Shown here: piece after piece, positions 34,323 through 43,115 of the stretch | Layout: every line of letters starts with the position of its first letter | How positions within the stretch are numbered: the stretch's first letter is position 1 | DNA from: Minwuia sp048007105 | Lineage (GTDB): Bacteria > Pseudomonadota > Alphaproteobacteria > Minwuiales > Minwuiaceae | Assembly (NCBI RefSeq): GCF_048007105.1 | Contig: NZ_CP180352.1 | Location: forward strand, 3,844,001 to 3,908,000 | DNA: 64,000 nt | Direction of reading: 5' to 3' | Program-made: the position numbers and the translations under genes | The notes under the pieces: model-generated | Database searches by the model: none | The model's input: only the letters and a program-made list of their open reading frames with translations | What the model was told of the DNA's origin: nothing

Positions 34323-35029
34323 GCCGCATCTTCGCCATCGCCACCGCGGAACTTGGCGTGCTCTGCCGCTCACCCGCGGCCTGGGTGCTGACAGCCGTGT
34401 TCCTGTTCGCCGCCGGTTACGGTTTCGCGACCAGCCCGGCCACCCATCTCGAAACCTCGATGCGGGGCGCACTGAGCTGGATCCTCTTCGCGCTCATGTT
34501 TCTGGTGCCCGCCCTCGCCGCGCGGCTGGTCACGCGCGAGTTCGAGGAAGGCACCATCGAACTCACACTCACCGCGCCGGTTTCCGATCTGGAAGTCATC
34601 GCCGGGATGTATCTCGCCGGGCTGCTGACGGTCGCGGGCTGGCTCGCCGGAACGCTGCCGCTGGCCGGGCTGCTTGCGCTTTACGGCGATCCGGACTGGG
34701 CCGTCCTGTTGAGCAGCTACCTCGGCATCGCGCTTGTGGCTTCGCTGTTTCTTGCGCTGGCGACACTTGGCGCGGCACTGGCACGGAATCAGGCACTCGG
34801 TTTCGTGCTGGGAGCGGGCCTGATCCTGGCCGTCTGGTTTTCCGGGGCCCTTCTGTCTCTGGTGCCGGCGGTCACCCCGGAAGCGCAGGCCGCCCTTTCG
34901 CTGGCCAACCAGTTCGATGAACTGGCCAGTGGCATCGTCGATCTTCGGGCGATTGTGCTGCCCGTCAGTGTGGCCACCGTGGCCCTGTTTCTCGCCGTCC
35001 GGGTCATCGAGACGAGGCGCTGGCTGTGA
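34319..35029 (+). CDS. ABC-2 type permease, GldF-like
   Basis: A 236-residue integral membrane protein with six predicted helices. The first begins at about residue 13 (AAWVLTAVFLFAAGYGFATS), and the conserved ABC-2 loop RLVTREFEEGTIELTLTAPV lies after helix two. This loop is the hallmark of GldF/NosY-type permeases. It starts at GTG 34319 overlapping the ATPase stop by 4 bases, and its stop overlaps the next gene by 4. The transported substrate of GldFG-type systems is not firmly known; in Bacteroidetes they support gliding and secretion, but homologues occur widely in non-gliders. Confidence 0.9.
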   Translation: MSRIFAIATAELGVLCRSPAAWVLTAVFLFAAGYGFATSPATHLETSMRGALSWILFALMFLVPALAARLVTREFEEGTIELTLTAPVSDLEVIAGMYLAGLLTVAGWLAGTLPLAGLLALYGDPDWAVLLSSYLGIALVASLFLALATLGAALARNQALGFVLGAGLILAVWFSGALLSLVPAVTPEAQAALSLANQFDELASGIVDLRAIVLPVSVATVALFLAVRVIETRRWL

Positions 35030-36558
35030 GTAGTTCGGAAAGGATCTCAGGACGGGACCGCCACCTCTGGCTGGCGCTCTCGGCGTCGAGCCTGGCGCTG
35101 GCCGCGCTGGTCGGTCTGCTCTGGCCGGAACTGCGCATTTCATGGATCCTGCTGCTGTTGCTCGCGGCGCTGCTGTCCGCTCTCTGGGCGGCGGCGGGTG
35201 GCATCCGGAGCATCCGGGACATCGGCCTGCGGCGGGCGCTGATTGGCGGCAATGTCGCCACGATGTCGGCCATCCTCATCGCGCTGGCCGTGTTCGCCAA
35301 CGTCGTCGTCAGCCTCGCCCCCTGGCGCGCCGACGTCACTGCGTCCAGCCAGTACACGCTCTCGCCGACCACGCTGGAGGCGCTGGCCCGTATCGACAAG
35401 CCGGTCGAGGCGGTGGCGCTGTTCCCCGACACGGCGGCATTCCGCGCGCAACGCGAGGCGGCGCGGCGTCTGCTCGATCTCTATGCTCGCGAAAGTGCGG
35501 CGCTGACCATCCGCTTCGTCGATCCCGAACTGAACCCGGGCGCGGCCCGAACCCTGGGTGTGACCGGATCGGGCGTGACCGTCTTCCGGCAGGGCGAGCG
35601 GTCTGTCGAGACGGCCGCCATCGGCGAACGCGCCTTTACCGAGGGGCTGATGCAGGTGGCAGGGATTGCGGCCAGGACAATCTGCGTGATGACCGATCTG
35701 GGCGGACCGGAAACCGGCGATACCGGCCCGGCCGGACTCTCCCGCGCTGCAGACGGGCTGCAGCGCGCCCTGTTCGCTCTCCGGCCGGTCTCTGCGGCGG
35801 CGCCGGATCTGGACGGCTGCACCGCGGTCATGATCGCCGGGCCGCGGCGACCCATCGACGGACCGAGGCTGGCGGCGCTGGAAGCCTGGCGCGACGGCGG
35901 AGGTGGGCTGCTGCTGCTCGCCGACCCGCAGTCGCCGGCCTTCATCCGCAGCCTCGCCGAGCCCCTCGGCCTGACAGTCGGCGAGGCCCAGGTGGCCGAC
36001 AGGTCCGTGCATGTCGGCGACGACCCGCTGACGCCCGCCGTCCTCACGGACCGTTATCCGCCTTCCGAGGTCGGCCGCGGGCTGGAGACAACCTACTTCC
36101 CCGGCGCCGCGCCGGTCGAGCTTGTCCGCGACGACGCCACGGAGTGGCCCGGCGCACCGGCCGTCGATGCGAACGGCGTCGCAGCGCCAGTGGCCGTGAC
36201 GACCGAGGCGGGCGTTCTGATCCAGCCCGGCGGGAACCGTCAGCCGGGTCGGTACGCACTGGCGGCGATCGCGCTCCGCAGGCTGGGCGAGACAGAGAGC
36301 CGCGCCGTCGTGATCGGCGACAGCGACTTTGCCACCAACGCCCACATCTACTCAGGCGGCAACGGACAGTTGCTGATCAACGCCGCGCGCTGGCTGACCG
36401 GCGCGAAGCCGCTCACCGACATCCGTGCACGTCCCTACGCCTTCCGGCGGCTGGTGCTCGACGAAAGTCAGACCTCGGCGCTCCGGCTGACCAGCCTCGC
36501 CGTGCTGCCGGGCCTCGCCCTGCTGATGGCGTTGTTCCTCTGGTGGCGGCGGCGCTGA
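35026..36558 (+). CDS. GldG-like auxiliary protein of the ABC-2 transporter
   Basis: 510 residues. Three N-terminal hydrophobic helices (about 14-34, 39-60, 77-97) are followed by a large periplasmic ABC_transp_aux domain. It starts with the family landmark DVTASSQYTLSPTTLEALARI, and includes LGVTGSGVTVFRQGERSVE, a GIFT/Rossmann-like core with WRDGGGGLLLLADPQS, and RAVVIGDSDFATN. A last helix at the C-terminus ends in WWRRR. This topology is that of GldG. Overlaps the permease gene by 4 bases. Confidence 0.88.
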   Translation: MSSSERISGRDRHLWLALSASSLALAALVGLLWPELRISWILLLLLAALLSALWAAAGGIRSIRDIGLRRALIGGNVATMSAILIALAVFANVVVSLAPWRADVTASSQYTLSPTTLEALARIDKPVEAVALFPDTAAFRAQREAARRLLDLYARESAALTIRFVDPELNPGAARTLGVTGSGVTVFRQGERSVETAAIGERAFTEGLMQVAGIAARTICVMTDLGGPETGDTGPAGLSRAADGLQRALFALRPVSAAAPDLDGCTAVMIAGPRRPIDGPRLAALEAWRDGGGGLLLLADPQSPAFIRSLAEPLGLTVGEAQVADRSVHVGDDPLTPAVLTDRYPPSEVGRGLETTYFPGAAPVELVRDDATEWPGAPAVDANGVAAPVAVTTEAGVLIQPGGNRQPGRYALAAIALRRLGETESRAVVIGDSDFATNAHIYSGGNGQLLINAARWLTGAKPLTDIRARPYAFRRLVLDESQTSALRLTSLAVLPGLALLMALFLWWRRR

Positions 36559-36559
36559 C

Positions 36560-37057
36560 ATGCGGATAACGACGACCATAGGCCTGCTCCTGCTGCTTGC
36601 CGGCGCCGTCGTCGCCGTGACTGTCTGGTGGGATCGGGAAGGTGAGCCCGGCGAAACCAAACCGGTGATGTGGCGGATCGACACTGCCGACGTGAGCACT
36701 TTCGAACTTCGGCACATTGCCGGCGTCTCCCGTCGTTTCGAGCGGCAGGGAGACGGCTGGAGCGAGGGCGACAACGCCCGGATCGATGCGGCGCTGCTGT
36801 TGCTGGCGGCGCCTGAGGCGGTGCGCCGTCTGCCCCCTGACGGCAACGCTACGGCCGACTACGGCCTCGATCCGCCCTTGCTGGAGATCGCGCTCGGCGG
36901 GCCGGACACGACGACGACGATCAAGGTCGGCGACGCGACGCCTGACGGCAGCCAGCGCTATGTCCACCGCGATGGAGACGATGCGGTTTTCCTCGTCGCG
37001 AAGAGCTGGTTCGAGGCACTGATGCTGCTTCTGCCGGACGCGAAGGCCGCCAGATGA
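36560..37057 (+). CDS. DUF4340-type membrane-anchored protein, short form
   Basis: 165-residue class protein with one N-terminal helix (TIGLLLLLAGAVVAVTVWW) and a periplasmic domain. The domain has the DUF4340 pattern: a DVSTFELRHIAG strand, a Trp-containing hairpin (RQGDGWSEG), NATADYGLDPP, and TIKVGDATPDGSQRYVHRDG. Usual DUF4340 proteins carry two or more such units; this one has a single unit. DUF4340 genes typically follow gldG-like genes, which is the case here (2-base gap). Its role is presumably in the same transporter. Confidence 0.85.
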   Translation: MRITTTIGLLLLLAGAVVAVTVWWDREGEPGETKPVMWRIDTADVSTFELRHIAGVSRRFERQGDGWSEGDNARIDAALLLLAAPEAVRRLPPDGNATADYGLDPPLLEIALGGPDTTTTIKVGDATPDGSQRYVHRDGDDAVFLVAKSWFEALMLLLPDAKAAR

Positions 37058-38103
37058 AGCGCACGGCGATCATCCTCACCCTCTACGCGCTGACCGTGGC
37101 TGCCATCATCGGCGTGCCCTGGTACATGGTCCATGTCCGGCCGTGGCAACAGACGGTGCTGACGGTCGGCGACGAGACCTTCGACGTGCGTGACGTAGCC
37201 GCCCGGCTGCGCACCGGCCCGGCCACGGGCGAAGGCCTGTTGCAAGCGAGCATGCAGACACTTGAAGCGATGGCGCGAGAACGGCTGATCCTGCGGGAAG
37301 CGGAGCGGCGCGGGCTGGCGCCGGACGCCAAGGAGATCGCCATGGAATTGAGCCGGCAGGCCGGCGAGACGTCGGCAGGCATGAACGATCAGGACCAGAG
37401 GCTGGAGGCGGTCCGCAGAAGCGCGGGCATTTCGGAAGAAGAGCAGATCGCGCGATTCAGGTTCCGGCGGGCGGCCGAAGCGCTGGCGGCCGACCTGTCC
37501 GGCGTCGATGGCGAGACGGTTCCGGCGGTCCGCCTGACCGGCGCCGCGTTCGACGACCGGCAGACCGCCGATGATGTCGCCCGCGCAGCAGCCGGTTCCG
37601 GCGATCTCGCGGCGACGCTGGCAGAGCGTGGATTGCCTGGTGGCGATCTCGGCTGGACGCCTGCGGGGGTGGACGACGGCACGGCTACCGGTCAGGCAAG
37701 GCTCGATTGCGGCGACGGTCCGGTCTGGCTGCCGATCGACCGGGCGCGCGAGAGGTTCCCGGATCTGGAGCCTGTCGTGACGCCGGCCGGCAGCAGCTCG
37801 GGCGATTGCACACTGCTGGACAGCATTCCCGGCGGGCGGCTGATCGACGACATCGCCTTGCGAATGCCCGTGGGCAGCGTTTCGCCGCCGCTGCTGACGC
37901 CGGAGGGCTTCGTGGTCCTGCAGGTCGTGGAACGGGACGCCCGGCCAGTCTCGCCGGCGCTGGCCGCCGAGCTGCGCCGCAAGGCCCTGGACCGGTGGGC
38001 GATGGCGGCGCTTGCCCGGGCCAGAACGGCTGGCGAGGTGCGCTTCAACTGGAGTTCGGAGACGCTTGCGCTGGTGGCGCAGGGCCGGTCTGCGTTGCCG
38101 TAG
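37054..38103 (+). CDS. SurA/PpiC-like periplasmic peptidyl-prolyl isomerase homologue
   Basis: A 349-residue protein with an N-terminal anchor (IILTLYALTVAAIIGVPWYM). A SurA_N-like helical domain follows (MQTLEAMARERLILREAERR; SAGISEEEQIARFRFRRAAE). A parvulin-like region covers about residues 150-300, with ERGLPGGDLGWTP, LRMPVGSVSPPLLTPEGFVV and LQVVERDARPVSP, the expected strand-helix pattern. The parvulin core is interrupted by a non-standard insertion (about 205-265 with two Cys), so catalysis is uncertain. It overlaps DUF4340 by 4 bases and ends the GldAFG-like set. It could act as a folding factor for the transported or anchored cargo. Confidence 0.72.
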   Translation: MKRTAIILTLYALTVAAIIGVPWYMVHVRPWQQTVLTVGDETFDVRDVAARLRTGPATGEGLLQASMQTLEAMARERLILREAERRGLAPDAKEIAMELSRQAGETSAGMNDQDQRLEAVRRSAGISEEEQIARFRFRRAAEALAADLSGVDGETVPAVRLTGAAFDDRQTADDVARAAAGSGDLAATLAERGLPGGDLGWTPAGVDDGTATGQARLDCGDGPVWLPIDRARERFPDLEPVVTPAGSSSGDCTLLDSIPGGRLIDDIALRMPVGSVSPPLLTPEGFVVLQVVERDARPVSPALAAELRRKALDRWAMAALARARTAGEVRFNWSSETLALVAQGRSALP

Positions 38104-38148
38104 CGTCAACGAGGGTTCAGGATTGGCGGAACAGCGTATGGGGAGGAA

Positions 38149-39792
38149 ATGATGGACTTGCCGGATATCGACTACAGCCAGGTCTCGGCCCGCAGCGAGG
38201 TCGTCTTCCGCGAACTGCTGGAACACTGGGCCGAGGTTCAGCCCGACAGGCCTTTCGCGGTCTTCGACGAAGGCGGTTCATGGACCTATGCGGAAGCGAG
38301 GGCCAAGGCGGTGCACGCCGCGCGCGGGCTGGCGGCGCTGGGTGTCGAACAGGGCGATCACGTCGTCTCCTGGCAGCCGAATTCCGGCGACACCATCCAG
38401 ACCTGGCTGGGCATCAACTATCTCGGCGCGGTCTATGTCCCGTTCAACACTGCCTACCGCGGCGGCCTGCTGGAGCACGTGGTCTGGCTGTCCGATGCGA
38501 AGGTGGCGGTGGTCCATGCCGCACTGGCGGACCGGCTGGCAGATGTGAAGCATTTCGATCTGGAGACGGTGATCGTGACCGGCGGCGCACCGGTCGAAAT
38601 CCCTGGTCTGACCGTCCTGGGACAGGACGCGCTGACGCCGGGACCTGTGCCTGCCGCGAACGAGGCCCCGCCGGAACTGCCGGGGCCCGTCGAGGCCTGG
38701 CACACGCAGTCGGTCCTGTTCACATCCGGCACGACCGGTCCATCCAAGGGCGTGCTCTCGTCCTACATGCACATGGCCCGCATGTCGAACATCTGCACCT
38801 ACTGGCTGGGCGGCGACGACCGCATCATGATGCATCTGCCGCTGTTCCACGTCGCCGGCATCGCCGCTGTCACACGCATGCTCTGCGTCGGCGGATCGGT
38901 CGCCGTGCTTGAGTCCTTCAAGACCGATACGTTCTGGGAAACGGTGAACCGCCTCGGCGTCACCTTCTGCGTGATGATGGGCTCCATCGCGACCTTCCTC
39001 TCCAAGCTGGAAGTCAGCGACCTGGAGCGCAACACCACGCTGAAATCGGTGATCCTGGCGCCGCTGACCGCCGAGTCGATGGCGCTGGCGAAACGCGTCG
39101 GCCTGGACTGGTACACGACCTTCAACATGACCGAGATCTCCTGCCAGATCATGTCGGGGCGCAATCCCGAGACTGTCGGCACCTGCGGTCTGGTCCGTCC
39201 GGGCGCCGAAGTCCGCATTGTGGACGACAATGACTGCGAGGTGCCCGTCGGTACGGTGGGCGAGCTGATCGTCCGGGACGCCGCGCCCTGGGCGATGAAC
39301 CACGGCTATCACAAGAACGCGGAAGCGACGGCGAAGGCGTGGCGCAACGGCTGGTTCCATACCGGCGACGCGTTGAAGGTCGATGCGGACGGCAACTACT
39401 TCTACATCGACCGGGTGAAGGACTCGATCCGCCGCCGCGGCGAGAACATCTCCTCCTTCGAGGTCGAGGTGGAAGCCAACGCCCATCCCGACGTGAAGGA
39501 GGCCGCCGCCGTCGCCGTGCCGTCGGAGCATGGCGAGGACGAGGTCATGATCGTCGTCGAGCCGGTCGAGAACCGGACGGTCGATCCGAAGGCGCTGATC
39601 GAGTTCATGATCCCCCGCATGGCCCACTTCATGGTGCCCCGCTATGTGCGGGTCATCGACGCCCTGCCCAAGACACCGACCCTGAAGGTGCAGAAGATCA
39701 AGCTGCGCGACGCCGGTGTCACCGACGATACCTTCGACCGCGAGGCAGCGGGGATCGTCGTCAAACGTCAGGATTTCCGGAAAAGCGCATGA
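38149..39792 (+). CDS. ATP-dependent acyl-CoA ligase, CaiC-like (first of a tandem pair)
   Basis: 547 residues of the AMP-forming adenylate family that makes acyl-CoA from acid, ATP and CoA. The phosphate loop FTSGTTGPSKGVL, the A5 motif TFNMTEISC, WFHTGDALKVDADG (A7), and the A10-type catalytic Lys region near TLKVQKIKLRDAG are all present. It resembles crotonobetaine/carnitine-CoA ligases in overall order. ATG 38149 has GGGAGGA 6 bases ahead. Its stop overlaps the next ligase start by 4 bases. Following the Gld-like genes by 45 bases, it may have its own start signal but is probably still in the operon. Confidence 0.92.
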   Translation: MMDLPDIDYSQVSARSEVVFRELLEHWAEVQPDRPFAVFDEGGSWTYAEARAKAVHAARGLAALGVEQGDHVVSWQPNSGDTIQTWLGINYLGAVYVPFNTAYRGGLLEHVVWLSDAKVAVVHAALADRLADVKHFDLETVIVTGGAPVEIPGLTVLGQDALTPGPVPAANEAPPELPGPVEAWHTQSVLFTSGTTGPSKGVLSSYMHMARMSNICTYWLGGDDRIMMHLPLFHVAGIAAVTRMLCVGGSVAVLESFKTDTFWETVNRLGVTFCVMMGSIATFLSKLEVSDLERNTTLKSVILAPLTAESMALAKRVGLDWYTTFNMTEISCQIMSGRNPETVGTCGLVRPGAEVRIVDDNDCEVPVGTVGELIVRDAAPWAMNHGYHKNAEATAKAWRNGWFHTGDALKVDADGNYFYIDRVKDSIRRRGENISSFEVEVEANAHPDVKEAAAVAVPSEHGEDEVMIVVEPVENRTVDPKALIEFMIPRMAHFMVPRYVRVIDALPKTPTLKVQKIKLRDAGVTDDTFDREAAGIVVKRQDFRKSA

Positions 39793-41426
39793 GCCAGGCC
39801 CATACCGACCCCCGCGTCCCGATCCGCGAATCCGTCGTCTTCCGCTATCTGATCAACCGCTTCGCCGCCGAGAAGCCGGAAGCCGTGTTCGCCGTGTTCG
39901 AGGACGGGACAAGCTGGACCTTCGAGGATCTGAAGGCCGAGGCCGTGCACGCCGCGAATGGCCTCGCCGCGCTCGGCGTCGCCCAGGGCGACCATGTCGC
40001 CTCATGGCAGCCGAACGGACCGGACGCGATCCGGACCTGGCTCGGCATCAACTGGCTGGGCGCGGTCTACGTGCCCTTCAACACGGCCTATCGCGGCCTG
40101 CTGCTGGAACACGTGATCCGCCTCTCTGATGCCAAGGTCATCGTCGCCCACGGTGATCTGCTGCCGCATCTGGAGGGGATCGAACGGCACATGCTGGCGC
40201 AGGCCGTCGCGCTGACCGAACCGGCCGGCTGTCCCGACGGTCTGGTCCTGCACGGCCGCGACGCGCTGTTGCCGGGGAAACGGCCCGACGCCCGCGACGA
40301 CGGACCGCCGCTGAGCCGGCCCATCGAGCCCTGGGACACGCAGTCGATCATCTTCACTTCCGGCACCACGGGCCCGTCCAAGGGCGTACTCTCGTCCTAC
40401 GCCCAGCTCGCAGCCATGGCGTCGGCCTTCCGCCGCTTTTTCCGGCCCGACGACCGGGCGATGATGCACCTGCCGATCTTCCACGTGGCCGGCATGACCC
40501 CCATCACCCGAGCACTGGTCTGCGGCGGATCGGTGGCAGTGCTGAACCGCTTCCGGACCGACGATTTCTGGCCGACGGTCCGCCGGCTCGGCATCACCAC
40601 CTGCACGATGATGGGCTCGATCGCGAGCTTCCTCGGCAAGCTGCCGGTCACCGAAGACGAACGGCAGACGCCACTCCGGCTGGTGCTGCTGGCGCCCTTG
40701 AACGAGGAGACGCGCGGCGTCGCGCAGCGCATCGGCGCAAGCTGGTTCTCCACCTTCAACATGTCGGAAATCTCGTCGGTGCTGGTCACCGAAGCCGATC
40801 CGGCGAAGAACGGCACCTGCGGGCGGCCCCGGCCCGGCGTCGAATGCCGTGTGGTCGACGAGAACGACTGCGAAGCCGGGCCGGGCGAAGTCGGCGAACT
40901 GATCGTGCGCACCGATGCGCCGTGGGAGCTTGCCACCGGCTACTACAAGAACCCCGAGGCCACGGCGAATGCCTGGCGTAACGGCTGGTTCCACACCGGC
41001 GACGCCTTCCGCGTGGATGCAGATGGCGACTTCTACTTCCTCGATCGGATGAAGGATTCGATCCGCCGGCGCGGCGAGAACATCTCCTCCTTCGAGGTGG
41101 AGGCCGAGGTGAACGCCCATCCCGACGTGCAGGAGACGGCTGCCATCGCCGTTCCGTCCGAGCATGGCGAGGACGAGGTGATGGTGGTGGTGCAGCCGCA
41201 GCCGGGCCGGAGCGTCGATCCGAAACAGCTCGTGGAATACCTGATCCCGCGCATGGCCCATTTCATGGTGCCGCGCTTCGTGCGGGTCATGGAGGCGCTG
41301 CCGAAGACGGAGACCCACAAGGTCCAGAAGCACAAGCTGCGCGACGAAGGCATCACCGCAGACACCTTCGACCGCGAGGCTGCCGGCATCACCGTCAAAC
41401 GCCAGGACCTGCGCCAGAGCGCCTGA
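39789..41426 (+). CDS. ATP-dependent acyl-CoA ligase, CaiC-like (second of a tandem pair)
   Basis: 545 residues, closely similar to the preceding ligase along its whole length (shared blocks such as IFTSGTTGPSKGVLSSY, VDENDCE, and WRNGWFHTGDAF). All AMP-binding motifs are intact, with TFNMSEISS at A5 and KVQKHKLRDEG near the C-terminal Lys. ATG 39789 lies in the 4-base overlap with the first ligase. The pair is an evident tandem duplication whose copies have diverged. Different acyl chains or a heteromeric enzyme are possible reasons to keep both. Confidence 0.92.
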   Translation: MSQAHTDPRVPIRESVVFRYLINRFAAEKPEAVFAVFEDGTSWTFEDLKAEAVHAANGLAALGVAQGDHVASWQPNGPDAIRTWLGINWLGAVYVPFNTAYRGLLLEHVIRLSDAKVIVAHGDLLPHLEGIERHMLAQAVALTEPAGCPDGLVLHGRDALLPGKRPDARDDGPPLSRPIEPWDTQSIIFTSGTTGPSKGVLSSYAQLAAMASAFRRFFRPDDRAMMHLPIFHVAGMTPITRALVCGGSVAVLNRFRTDDFWPTVRRLGITTCTMMGSIASFLGKLPVTEDERQTPLRLVLLAPLNEETRGVAQRIGASWFSTFNMSEISSVLVTEADPAKNGTCGRPRPGVECRVVDENDCEAGPGEVGELIVRTDAPWELATGYYKNPEATANAWRNGWFHTGDAFRVDADGDFYFLDRMKDSIRRRGENISSFEVEAEVNAHPDVQETAAIAVPSEHGEDEVMVVVQPQPGRSVDPKQLVEYLIPRMAHFMVPRFVRVMEALPKTETHKVQKHKLRDEGITADTFDREAAGITVKRQDLRQSA

Positions 41427-41435
41427 CGAAAGGGT

Positions 41436-42209
<774 letters not shown>

Positions 42210-42497
42210 GTCGTTCACAGACGGTCCCCGTCTCTCCCCAGTGACGGGCCATACTAGAGGAAATCCGGCGCCTGTCAGAACCCGGAAGCCGCAGCCTGAG
42301 GACAGGATCCTTGACTTCTTGTCCGGCTCGATCTCCGTGAGTTGGTCGATCCCGGTCCGCGGGCGCTGCACCACGGCGCTGTTTGAAGGCAGACCGGCCA
42401 CAACGAGCTCATCGCTGGAATCTTCGACGGGCTTGCCGAAGCGCTACAAGGAGTCTGAACTGCGCGCCTGAACAATCACCAGCATCCTGGAAGCGGC

Positions 42498-43115
42498 ATG
42501 GCTCGACTGCTGATCTACTACGCCCATCCCGGACACCGGCGTTCACACGTCAACAGCGAGATGGCCCGTGCAGTGGGCGGAGTTGACGGGATATCGTTCG
42601 TGGATCTTTACGCCTTGTATCCACGCCACGATATCGACATCGATCGCGAGCAGGAGCGTCTGCTGGCCCATGACGTGATCCTCTTCCAGTTCCCTCTGTT
42701 CTGGTACTCGACTCCCTCGATCATCAAGGAGTGGCAGGACCTTGTGCTGGAACACGGATTTGCCTACGGCCTTGGCGGCGAACGCCTTCATGGCAAGACG
42801 ATGATGCTGGCGGTGTCGGCAGCCGGGCCGGAAGAGGCCTATGCGCAGGGTGGATACCAGCATTTTCCGCTCCGGACCTTCCTGACACCGCTGGAACAGA
42901 CCGCACGACTCTGCGGAATGCGCTTCGCTGCGCCCTATGTCCTGTATGCGTCCCTGCTCGCCCCCTCGGACGGCCGCATCCCTGAGCATGTCGATGGATA
43001 TGTGAGGCTGATCGAGGCCATCAGGGATGACCGCTACGCATTCGATCGCGCATGCACGATGGATGTGGCAACCGCGCGCGACCTGCCGATCCACGAGGCA
43101 ACAGGCCATGGGTGA
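42498..43115 (+). CDS. KefF-like NAD(P)H oxidoreductase, Kef ancillary subunit
   Basis: 205 residues, flavodoxin-fold NAD(P)H-quinone oxidoreductase of the KefF/KefG/MdaB type. RLLIYYAHPGHRRSHVN is the FMN phosphate site, FVDLYALYPRHDIDIDREQE is typical of the Kef ancillary subset, and ILFQFPLFWYSTPSIIKEWQD and AYGLGGERLHGKTMMLAVSA follow. KefF binds to KefC and is needed for full efflux activity. Its stop overlaps the start of the KefC-like gene. Confidence 0.9.
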   Translation: MARLLIYYAHPGHRRSHVNSEMARAVGGVDGISFVDLYALYPRHDIDIDREQERLLAHDVILFQFPLFWYSTPSIIKEWQDLVLEHGFAYGLGGERLHGKTMMLAVSAAGPEEAYAQGGYQHFPLRTFLTPLEQTARLCGMRFAAPYVLYASLLAPSDGRIPEHVDGYVRLIEAIRDDRYAFDRACTMDVATARDLPIHEATGHG

